From Eopsaltria australis (taxonomy: Eukaryota > Chordata > Aves > Passeriformes > Petroicidae), in the NCBI GenBank assembly GCA_034509425.1, contig JAVTVJ010000068.1, positions 3,286,001-3,350,000 on the forward strand: 64,000 nucleotides of DNA, in the 5' to 3' direction. Below, piece after piece: positions 22,803 to 34,800 of the stretch. Both the position numbers and the translations under genes were made by a program. The notes under the pieces are model-generated. The model ran no database searches and was not told the DNA's origin. It saw only the letters and a program-made list of their open reading frames with translations. Each line of letters starts with the position of its first letter. The first letter of the stretch is position 1.

Positions 22803-25800
22803 GTGAGTCCCTGCGCCCCTGCCCCTTCACTGCTGTCTTCCTGACACCTGCCTGCCTGCCGGGCCTTCCCTCCCTTCCCTCCCCTACCGCTGCCCGCAGC
22901 CCCAGGGGTTGGTGGTGTGGCGGGACGGGTGGCCGGGCCCTGCCGTACAGGTGAGGGTCTGGGGCCCTGGCCTTTCCCTTCCTTTCACGGCCCTCCTGTT
23001 CCTTGTTTCCTTTCAGCAGCGGCAGGATAAGGCGGCGCTGATAAGCGAGACCCGGCGGCGTTTCGAGGCGGACTACCTGCCAGGTGAGCTGGGAGCGGGG
23101 GTGCGGGCTCTGGGGCTTGTCCGCTGTCGCTTTTCCTCTCGGGACGTCGGGTACCCCGCTTTCCCAGGTGTGGGAGTGTCCGTGCCCTTCCACAGAACCG
23201 ACTGGGTGGGAAAAGGCCTCCGAGATCATCGAGGCCAACCTGTGACTGAGCACCTGTCAACCAGACCACGGCACTGAGTGCCACGTCCAGTCCTTCCTTA
23301 AACACCTCCAGGGACGGTGACTTTGCCCCCTCCCTGGACAGCCTATTCAAATATCTAATCACTCTTTGTGTTGAAAATTTCTTCCTAAGGTCCAGCCTGA
23401 ATTTCCCCTGGTGCACTTAGGGTGCCCAAAGTCATGGAAGGGTGCGATGCACAGCAGGTTTCTGTGCTGGCCCTCGGTGCTCTCTGTCTCTGGGTCGCTC
23501 TCTTGGGCTGCAGGATGTGTTGGGGCAAAGCTCTCGGTCCTTTCCTCTTGCAGTTGTGTTTGTTTGGCTGGAGAGTGTGGCCTGGGACATTGCTGTGCTT
23601 GGTGTTCTTTTGGACTTAAAACAAGTCAGGGGAGGGGGAAGAGAGACAATCTGAGCTCGCCGAGTTTGTCAAGGGAAGAGTTGTTTTTCTGGAGTAGCTT
23701 GCACTTGAAATTCATGCAGGCCATAATTAGATCATGCTGCATGTCCAACTTGGTTCTTAAGTGCAGGTGCACGTAAATTTGTAAATGAAGGCAGGGAGAT
23801 GCTGGGGATGCCTAGGGGAGAGGGAAGACCGGGTAAGCCTAGAGTGGTTTCCTTTTATTTCAAGGTTGATTTGCATTGCTTATGTTGGAAGAACGTAGAG
23901 TATGCTAACTGCAGTAAGCAATATGTTTCACTGTGACTATCTGGAGACTTTCTGTTAAACACATGCTTCTATGCAATTTTTGATGCAAATACAGTAAAAG
24001 TCCAGTTGTGTTGCCTGCATCTCCTTTAATATGAGCCTCAGTTCTGCAAATAAATGCCTTGTGCTGATGTTTCTGATCAGAATTATTGAGGTTACCTAGC
24101 TATCTGTCACTTTTATGTAACAGTTATGAGTTGTTCCTTGACTTCACTGTAGTGGGCTAGAACACGCTTTTGGAAAACCTGAGGTATTGAGGGTGGTATA
24201 ACTTCGTTTCATATGGTTACTCTGCTAACTTTCGTAAGGGAGACTACTTCTGCCTTGGTGAGAGATGACCTTTATTTCTGATGACAAAATTTATTAGAAA
24301 ACCTTGAAATAGAGAGGGCTTATTTTACCATTTGATATTTCTAAGTGAATAAAGATATCTTTGTAAAGCTCAGGTTTGGATGAGTGGAGGATCATCTTAA
24401 ATTCTCAGTTTTTCTGCCTCTTAATGGTTTCAGTTAGTGCATCCTTTTACATGGTAGGTGATTCAACTTGCTCTGTATTCTATTATCCCAGAGTCACTTT
24501 CATAAATAATTACTTCAGAAAGCCTAGGACTGCTCTGGGACAGTAGTTGTGGAAAAGGAGTATTAATCTTTCAGTTGATCTACCACTTAAAGTCTTAGAA
24601 TTCCACAAGTTTCTGTAATTGTAACGATGCCTCTGTTGGGTTGGTTGATACAGCCATTAAAATAACTGAATGCTGATGCAAGGTAAGCTGTAATCCTATT
24701 TGCAGTATTTTGAACATGTTTTCTCAGTAAGCCCATTTTTGGGTCATGGTTTGGGGCTCTTGACCCTTTCAAGAAAATAGGATTAAGACTTTTTTGAGTT
24801 TGTGTTCTTAAGACTCTGCCACAAATTTCGGAATGCCACAAGCAAATTAATGTTCTCATGACCACAATCAAGAGTACAAAACACAAGATTTTAATTTTAT
24901 ACTGGTCTGTCAGCCTTTACTGTGCATGTTCTAAAATGTGTTCTTTTATGCTTCTTAATCAAAGGAATGAGGGGTTGCATGTATGCAGACACCCTCAAAC
25001 CTGTGACTTTGGGGTGTAAAGATACAAATGATTGCCTCATACCCAGCAATTTTAGTCTGCTTTCAAAACTAAGGGCACTGTCAGGCTACACTGTGAAGCT
25101 GATCCTTCCTGTAAAGTTTAGTGTGGTCATAGAATTGTGGGCCTCTACAGAGCAAACTTTATTCTCTTTACAGGTGAACTGCAGGTGTTAAAGTTGGAGA
25201 AAAGTTTTCAGACAATTTTTTTTCTGGAGGTTGCAGCTGCCACAGGTTTGTTTTCCCTCTGAGGAAAACAATGTAACTGGTTATTCTAGAAACACAGTGA
25301 TTCTGATCATCCAAGATGAAGTGGTTCTTCCATATTGCCTAAGTCATAGTTACTGGTTTCCCTCCTCATGCAGGAAGAATTGGTACTGCTCAAAAATGCT
25401 GTGATGGCTTTACAGTAAGGTTTATTTTTGTTATGAAATGAAAACTTAGAGGGTCTTTGAAATTCTGCTTTTTCATTGAAATTATTTATTGTCAGAATAC
25501 AATTTTTAGATTAAAGTAGACTCTACAAAAACATATTACATAGTTGAATCATAGAAGTCTAATATTCCAACATGTATTATAATTATCATTATAATAACAT
25601 GCTGTGGTCTTGATAATTTTCAAGGTTGGATGGGAGAAGTTCTGTTCAGGAATTGAAAGCAACATAAATTTGGCTTTTTGAATTATACTGTTGTCGTTTA
25701 TGTGACCAAATCAGAAAATGCTTTTGATAGTCAGATACAGTGTACAAGATAACCTTACTGGTTAATTTCCCCAAAGTTTGCAAGAGAACTTTCTTGCTGA

Positions 25801-28800
25801 AGTTGTTCAGCAAATTTGGCTGTTGTAGTGGAAGTTCTAGAAGGAAAGCTTGGCTGCTGTTGGATCTTATCTGCAAAGCGGTATTTAATCCTAACAGAAA
25901 TCTTGTGGTGATTTTTTTCTCTTCAGTTAACTTTCTAGCTGGGTTCCAAAGACCACTTCATATCTTGTGAGGAATGTATGTTCAAATAATGAAACCCTTG
26001 TATTTAAAAGGTTTATTTCCAATAGTGGACAGGTCCTGTTAGTCCAATGCTGTCTGATATGGTAGGCAGACAGCACTTCGTCTTCACTGGTTTTGGGCCT
26101 AATTTTTGTTTTGCCTGTTTGGGTTCTTTGTGAGAGTTGGTGATGTAAATGATTTTGCTGGTGAAAGGAACAATGAAAACAAAAGGTTTTTTTTTCTAGT
26201 ACTGACTGGCACTAACAATGTTTTCTAGCAAACAAGCGTGTCTTTTCCTATAGTGAATTTCCATTCCTTAGATGATTTCTAAAATTAGCTTTTATTTCTG
26301 GGCTATTACTTTCTATTTTAATGTTACAGTGGGAATTATTTACAGTCAAGTCTTGTTAGATTTTTTTCAGTAAACTAGTTTTCTTCATGTTTCCTTTTGT
26401 ATATTAACCATTTCTAATTGCCTGTTATTTCCTGGCCCTCCCCATTTACGTCCTTTTCCTTTGTCCTTTAGGCAAAGCTTAATTTTTGGAAAAGATTTTG
26501 CAAGAGAGGTTTCCCATCCTTCCAATGTAAAGGATTAAATTTCACCATGACCTTCTTTAAGCCACTAGCAAAAGTGTTTTGTTAATTGTATGGGCTGATT
26601 GCAAATAAAATTTTAGACATATGGGACACACTTAAAACTTAGTGATAGGAGTATTGTAGAAGACTCTTAAAGTGATGTTTTGCATACCTACATATGTCTT
26701 TTTATGCTCTGAAAAGTCTCTTTTCCCTGGTTCTTGGCTTTTAGGTTGAGAGTGGTGAAAGATAGGATGGGAAACATACTTCCATGAAAAGCTCTGTAAC
26801 AGTAATGATTGAGCTTTATATTGAAAGTAGTCCTTGTTGTCAGTGACAGTGTTCAGCTTTGCTAAAAGTTTGTTTACCTCATTTTATGGAGGCAGATATT
26901 TTATTTGTCTATTGCTACTTGAGGTTATTGAAATAATTCCTTATTGAATGGAAATAGTCTCTGTCCTTTTATGGCTACTGACCTTCTTAAATTGTTTCTA
27001 GTCTTGCTGATTTTCTCAGCTAGCAACTGAAGGCATGTACCTGAGTTGTTACAGTACTTAGCTCAATGTTTGGCATCAACAGCCAATTAAATGGGCTTCC
27101 TCTTTGTAACCAAAGTCAGAGAAATGATTGTGACCATTTTAGACCAAGAATTCTTGGCTGAAACAGCTTTAAGACAGTAGTTACATTGAGTCTCTTTGTG
27201 TAATGTAATACTTGACATACTTTTCTAAGTTGCTTTTTTTCTTGACTTTGTGCAATTAACTTGTTGGGGTTTTTCTCTTGTAAGAGACATGTAGTTGCTG
27301 TCCCTACTTAATTTTATGTATGGCTTGCTCTGTAACACTACTTTTCTAGGTAAGAATTTTTTTCGGAAGGGAGGAGTCATTTAGGTTTTTAATTCTAATT
27401 TTTTCTGGATTAATTTAGTGTGGAGCTTAGCTGTGCTGCCAGGTTTTGAGTCCTGTAGTTATTCTTTTATATTCCTGCTGAATATTCTCAAAATTTTATT
27501 ATTTTTCCTAAAGCATGAACACTAGAAGAAAACCTAGCAGCACAACACTGTTCTCCTGGTAATCATGGAATGGGTCAGGTTGGAAGGGACCATAGTGGCT
27601 TTTCTGGTCCAGCCTGCTCCAGCAGGGTCATCCCAGAGCATAGGGCACAGGTTTGCATGCAGACAGTCCTTGGATGACTCCAACCCTCTCTGGGCAATCT
27701 GTGCCAGGGCTTGGTCACACACAGTAAAGAAGCTCTTCTTCATACTCAGGTGGAACTTCCTGTGCATCAGTCTTTGCCATTGCCTCTTGCCCTGTTGCTT
27801 GGCACCACTGAGCAGAGCCTGGGCCCGTCCTCTGACCCCTCTCTGCAGATACTGACAGACATTGATGAGGTCTTCTCTCAGTTGTCTCTTCTCGAGACTG
27901 AACAGACCCAGCTCCCTCAGCCTATTCTCATAAGAGAGGTGCTCCAGATCTTTAATCATCTTTGCAGCCCTCCACTGGACCTGCTCCAGGGGCTTCTGGT
28001 ATTGTGATTAGGTGGCATTGAAAAAAAAAAAGTGACGTAAAGAGAAGGGATTTTACAATTTGTACCTCAAAGGACTTAATGAAATCTTCTAGTGAAAGTA
28101 TTGCAGTGAAATTTGCATGCATTTAGTTTTGCATAATTCTACAGTTGTCATAGAAGATCCTTTATGTTGAAACATAGTACTTAAGTGATACAGTTTCACT
28201 GGAAGCTTCTCAGCTTGAAGAAGATGACTTTTAAAACAGCAGAATGCGCACATGGAAAGAACAGAAGTCCTCACTAAAGCAAAAAAAAAAAAAAAAGGCA
28301 AGTAATATAAGAAGTTGCTGTTCAAACAGATTTTCTCTTCTTCCAGTCTTTTCTTTTGACCTCCAATACTCAGTGCGAAAATGAAAGTGACTTTAACCAA
28401 CTATTTTCAAAATAAGGTTAAATACCCGGTCAGTATTGCTCACTCAAATTTTCCTCAAGAACTTCCCAGGTAAAGGGATGTGGCTAATAATGGCCACATC
28501 TCCTTGCTATTGTCACTCCCTTATTTATCACTGAGAATTTGGCAGATTACGTTTTTTCCTCCTTTGCTGGATCTGAGTCTTGCTTAGTTTCTATGGTTTC
28601 CTGGGTCAATGGAAAAGGGTTGCAGCATCCCAGTTTTGCCTCTTCCAAGGGCTATGGAACATGATACAGAAAGGTTTGAGTGTCTTGGACTGAGGGAGCA
28701 ACCAGGTTTCCAAGCTTTTGGACTGTGAAATGTTAAACAAAAGTCTGGCACTGGTGCTACACACGTGGTTTTCAGTAGCTCTTTCTGAACAGAAATAGCT

Positions 28801-31800
28801 GGTAGTGCTGTTCCTTGTGTTACCTTTGGGGCAAGTGATGTGTGTTCCAAATACCTTACAAAATTCTGTTCATTATGGACTTAATTACAGAGATGTCTCT
28901 CTTCCTGAGCTGAGGGTGACTAAACTTAGTGTCTCAGTGTCCTAGTGGCAGTCCTGCAAATGTGAAGAAACAAACACCTAATTTTCTTTTGAGAAAAGCA
29001 TTAGTGTGTGGTTACAACTATCTTAAATGGGTAGGCTTGGAGATTGTCTGAGGTAAGTTACTTCAGTTTATAGTTTCACCTGAATTTCCATATGGGTGCC
29101 CCTCAAATACTGTTTCTTTTTTGGCCTCTTAGTTGTTGTGCAGGATGTATTTAAATTGTACTGAGAATCCCAAATGTCATTTTTTTCAACTAATTCTTAT
29201 TAAACTCCAGAAGTTTCTAATAATACAGTAACTAATAATACAGTAACTGTTCCATGAATGATTTAAAATTAGAAACATTTGGATTATTTCACAGCATATT
29301 TTGAAAACAAGTTTCCAGATGTCTGTAGAATTATGTGGCATGTACAGATTTGAAGAGGAATTTGTCCTCTGAATTGACATGTTTTCAGTCACTGGGTTCT
29401 TGGAAGGACTCCGTCAATTCTATTTTACTCTGCTTTCTGTGTGTGACACAAAACACCTTTCTTTTGGATTCACATTGTCATTCTAAATTTCACTTATTTT
29501 GTAGCAAGAATTGGGCCAATCAGGTAAAAGTCATACAGTATTCAGTACTCAGTACTGTTGTTCTATCAATCTTAAGCTAACCTGCTTCAAATACTGGCAT
29601 TCTGCAAGTTCTTGTGGATGCAGAATGTGATGAGTTATTTCCCCTGGTTTTAGGGTGTATTGTAGCATATATGTAATTTCAGATTACATGTGCCTTGTTG
29701 AGAATTTAGTTACAGAAGAGAGGGATAAATGCTTTTTCAACTATCCCTATCTCTGAACGCAGCTTGCTTTCCGTTGATGTTGGAAGTTTGAATTAAACAT
29801 TTCTCTGTTTCTCTTTTACTTTCATTTTCCTAAAATATTCACAAAGTTAAATGCGTATGTTTTCAAAAATATTCTCTAAGTTCAGAGTTTGGGAAAACTT
29901 GTTAGTGGCCGAGGAATGTGTTCTGAGGTTTGTTCCACATAATGATATGTCAATGGTTTCAAATTGCAGTTTGATACAAGGCACACCATTCTCTCATTTT
30001 GACAGTTGTGCTCTCAAACAGATACTGAAAGCAAAGAGAGCCTCAGAAAGTGGTGTGAAATGTTATCCTGTTAGCTTTTACCTGGTGGTGAGTTTTCTTT
30101 TTAATTACAGAGTCCCCAAATCCCTTATTTATATAAGATGTATGTGGGACTGATCTCAGCAAAGTACTTGGCTGATTGATTATCTGGCATCACTCATAGC
30201 TGGAAGCCAGTGTGTCAGAGATTATTAAACCAAGGTGAAGTGAAGTAGTTAACTTGAAACTAGGTGCTGTTAGCTTTTCTCAGACAAAGCTTCCCAAATC
30301 ACTGGGGGAACTACAAATTTCAAATGAGCAGTTGAGACTACAAAATTTCACACCCATACTTTTGCAATTCAGCTGTGGTTTCTCTAGAGCCACGGAGAAG
30401 TTAAACATTTCAGCCTGGTGCTGAGTGATCACTTCACTGGGCTTTGTCAGAATACAGGAAATCAGCTGTCTGGTACAAATACGGACATGATGAGAAAAGG
30501 GACTTCAGTAGTTAAAAAGTTTTTAGTGGTTTAGAGGCTTTTGGGCAGAGAAGAAAGTAAGGGACTAAGATTAAGGAAAGTGGGATTAAATTCTAGTCTT
30601 ATCTAAGGGACCAAGTAAAGTAGGGGGATGGGATCAAGGAAAGGAGAAATTGGAAACCTAATGTAGAAGGGAACATGGTAGATGATGTATGTGAGAAACA
30701 GGTGTAAAAAGATGCATTGGGGAGTGCAACTGTAACAACTCTGTTAATCGATGGACACACTAAATTGATACATTCTTACAGTTATATTGACTAATTTGTA
30801 ACAGGAAATTATAAACTGAAAGACAAAATAGGTCATATTTTTGCATGTAGGCCCGTAAAACAGCAAATAGTAGCAGAATTTAATAGTGTCTTTTTCTTAA
30901 CTCCTTCCTCAGAGTTAAGATCTCTGAAATACACATTCCCAAGCTGTTCTGTCAGTTCTAGATAGTTGGCAATAGCTCTGAAAGCAGTTTATTGCTGCTG
31001 ATAGAGGAATAGTCTTTCCAGTGTGTGGAAATTAAATCTTTTATTAACAGTCTTACTTTTTCCCATGGCAATCATGAATTTAAGTGAATAGTTTAAGAGC
31101 TTATGATTTTTTTTAGTAGTTAGCAGAGATGTGTATCAGCATCTGGTGCTTTGAGAAGCCTGTTTCTATTAAGGGTTCTTGATTTACATTTTATTTATAC
31201 CAGTTTCTCAGACAGAGGAGCATTGATCTAAAAACTGAGCCTTTGTTTAAGCATAACTACAGCAGAAATAGATCCACTTAGCATTTGTGTTTTACTTTCC
31301 TGTTTAAAAATAAAAGAAACAGAGCAAGTCTTCTTTCATCTGAAGTACTTCCGGAAGCGTGTAAGCCTGTTATCGTGTTGCTGATGTGATACAAGAAGAT
31401 ACAAGAAGCCTTGGAGGCTTTTGTGCTACTCTAGAGTTGCATGTAGTTTTTATTCTGTAGGGTAACAATTTATAATGAGTTTAAACTGTAATTTTTTAAA
31501 AAAGAAAACAGTTTTGTTTCATGCAATAATGTATAGTGCATAGTCAAAACCACTAATTTTATATTTGTTCTCAGACATTTTATGGTCTAATAGGCTGATG
31601 CTTATAAGTTTGAGAACTCTAGCATGTACTAGTGATGTTTAATACATACATGCATCAATAGAGAAATTCTAAGACTATATACTAATTCATGTTAATTACA
31701 AAAACTGGTTTTAGTAAACTTACACCTGTCCCAAATGCACCTTGTTGTTTTCTTATGTTTTTTTTCTTTGCATAAAAATCACAGGAAATATTTTCCTAGA

Positions 31801-34800
31801 GAGAGTAATCTTGTAGTGTCCCTAAATATCATTGCAGCAGATAGATGGTTTTCATCAATTTATCATGCTGTGCCTTGCTTGCTTAAATTTGAAATTGCAG
31901 GAGAAATCCTGTGTACCTGTCAGATGCTTACAGACATACGCTTGACAAATCTCTTCACGTTTCTGTGGCAAATCCTATAGACACTAACTTATTTATTTCC
32001 TAGATAAATCAGATAAATATGATTCTAGAGATGTGGAAAGACTTCAGCAAGATGATAAATGGGTTGAAAACTACTTGATTTGGCGTCATGATGTTGTGGA
32101 TGATACTTTAAAGATGATTGATGAAAGCTTTCAGTGGAGGAAAGAATACACAGTTAATGGTAAGCTATGTTATATAGTGATTTTGAAGGTACATGTTGCT
32201 TTGCTATTGAACTACCACTGACCTCTATATGTAGTTTCATTAAGAACCTCTTAAAGGTTTGCAAGTACCATGGAGAGCTGAGCAAGAACTTTTAAAAATA
32301 AAAAAAAAGAGAAAAAGTATTGCTTTTTATGTTGATCAGTAGTGTCTCAGTTTTGTTGTGGTTCCATATGTCTGTTGGAAGGTTGTTTAAGAGGAAGGAA
32401 GGAAGGAAGAAAGGCAGCTATTTCTTGTCTTATCTCTTTGCATCACAGAGTCCTAAAAAAAGGCAAATAACAAAAAACCCCACAGCAAACAGGACTCTCT
32501 TGTTCATTGTAATAGCACCGGTTCAGTGCATTAAATAAAAGAGATCTCGTCTTTGTGCTGTGAAAATATTTTGAAGGTGAACTCTATCTACAGGACTTCA
32601 CATTCTGAACTAAACAATAGAGCCTGGTGGGAGAGGCTTCAAATATGAAAAAAAGAAAACATTTGCAGCATTTTCTTATGTAGATCTTTTTCAATTATTC
32701 TTAGTTCATAAATAGATCCTGTGCTATCTCATGGGAAGATAGTAAAGATTTGAAATTACTTCAATATTTACATTAGCTTAGTAAACACCTTGGAAAGTAG
32801 CTTATAAAGAAGTTTTTGGGGTTTTTAGCTAGATTTTCACGTTTTTAGTGACTTCTGCTAAGTTGTAATGTGATTATTAATATGATTACTGAAATAATAT
32901 TTCATTTTGCTTTGCAGACTTGTCAGAATCTGTCCTTCCAAAATGGTTATTTGAAATTGGTGCTCTCTTTCTGCATGGATATGATAAAGAGGGCTATAAG
33001 TTATGTAAGTTATACAGAATAGACTATTTTCAGTCATTGATCATTATTTTGTTTCCACCATTTTATCATCTTGAAAAATAAGTGTTTTAAGAGCAGATAT
33101 AGGTATGTATTGGCAGATGTTTTTACTTAAAAATGTAATTGGGTAAGAAAGTATTTTTTTTACAATAGAATCTGTTGAGTTGGAAGGGACCCAGCAGGAT
33201 AATGGAGTCCAACTCCTGACCCTGCACAGGGCAACCTCAGAATCACACCATGGAGCTGACTCTCAACAGGCTTGGTGATGTGATCACTGTCTTAAACAAG
33301 AATATAATAGTTTAATGTAGGTTCTGTGTTTGAATAGGGATTTGTCTTAAACTTGAAGTACACAGAGTAGCCAACATGCTATATTTAAAAACTTTTGTTT
33401 CTTTACATGAAACAAAGTACTTTTTTCTTTAGCTTTGGAATTGGAAGTAAAAGATGTAGAGAAGAAATCTGGTTTTTACTGCAACTTTCCAAGTTTCAGG
33501 GAGAAGAATATTGTGTATATCTAAAGCTGTTTTCAGGCTTGTCTAACTTTGATATTGTAAAGGTAGTAAAAATGAAAGCTACTCTTCACATTACTGCCCT
33601 GAATATTTCTTTCCTCACTTATTGTATAATCAGTAACTTGGTTTCAGACATTTTTATAAAATCTTTTATTTTGAATTGTGCCTGTGGGATTTTTTTCATG
33701 GAAAAACAAGTCTCTGTATGACTCATTTTTTTATGCCAGAAGGATATGTACTGGGCTTTTGTTTATACAATGGTGCTCACCTTCTGGAATTTTTCATTTT
33801 ATTTTAGAAAGATGTGTTGCTTTTTATATAATTCTTAATGTGTGTATAAATAGTTTTTCAAAACAGATTAACTGCAATACTGTAGGAAACCTAAGGAGAA
33901 AAGGAAATATTAATTTTACAGCAATGCTTAGAATATATGCTGAACATAATATTGTCTGAAGACCACATGATTTAATTTTAAATTATGAAATGCTAATCTA
34001 GGTAAGTGGTCTTTAAATACACAAAAAGTGGTTTCCCACTTTCGTTTTTCTTGTGGGGTGTAATTCTTTGCATTTTCAGTTTTTAAATGTTACAGTGAAA
34101 AAATGAGAGTTAGAAAAGTGGGGTATGTGAAGAGGTATGCAGTTGTTCTGGCCGTTCAGTGGTCACAAAATCAGGACAAATGTAGAATACAGACTTGGAG
34201 GTGTTAATACATTTCAGTTCATCCTCTATAGTTATTTGCATGATGTTTTCTGTTAGTTAAAAATCTTTGTTTCAACTTTTGTCTTTTGTGTTTTTGTCCA
34301 AGTTTGGTTCAAAGTGAAACATCATACAAGAGATCCTAAACAGCAACTTGACAAAAAGAAACTGGTTGCTTTTTGGTTAGAGCATTATGCCAAGAGAGAT
34401 CATGGAAAGCCTTTAACAGTGGTGTTTGACATGGCTGAAACTGGAATCAGTCACATAGTAAGTATTTTTACTGTCTTTTCTTGATTGCTTTTGGAATTAT
34501 TCAAACTGTGTTCCCAGAAATAAAGGAAGTTGCTGTACAGTCCTTGACACCTAAATAACTTAGCAATCATTCAGATCAGTAATATGTAGAGACTTTTAAA
34601 TGACATGAGCAGTTTCCAAAATGTTTTGTTACATAATAAACTTTGTCTTCTGCAACTTTGTCTTCTGAAAACTTGCTTTTAGTTTGTTGACTGAGCTGAA
34701 TCCAAGCTGGTTTAGATTGCTAGGTTGAGATCTTGCCTATCAGTACATATTTATTGAGTTAATCTAATAACTAAAAATCCCACAGATTGTCTAGAGGTTA

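Larger units (their letters stand above)
22240..23110. promoter_or_regulatory. CpG island: shared FANCB/MOSPD2 promoter
   Basis: GC content and CpG density jump abruptly against an AT-rich background. The block covers the probable FANCB first exon (minus), the MOSPD2 start exon (plus), and MOSPD2 exon 2. The two start regions are separated by roughly 460 bp, which fits a bidirectional housekeeping promoter. Many GGGGCGGGGC GC boxes (Sp1/KLF type) are present. No TATA box was noticed next to either gene. Confidence 0.8.
23084..32003 (+). other. MOSPD2: MOSPD2 intron 2 (8.9 kb, the longest)
   Basis: First large intron. It contains CR1 fragments at 23196-23425 and 27550-28000, an A run near 28281-28297, and a 15-bp perfect tandem duplication at 29217-29246. 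No nested gene was recognised. The open frames near 23411-23776 and 25740-25970 have no family signal. Confidence 0.75.

Noticed and set aside
22327..22844. Overlapping Pro/Ala/Gly-rich open frames on both strands
   Set aside because: They are generated by the GC-rich minisatellite and CpG island, which lacks stop codons. None is splice-compatible with either gene except the nine coding bases of MOSPD2 exon 1.
27534..27959. 141-codon minus-strand open frame that looks protein-like
   Set aside because: It is the C-terminal remnant of CR1 ORF2, not a host gene.
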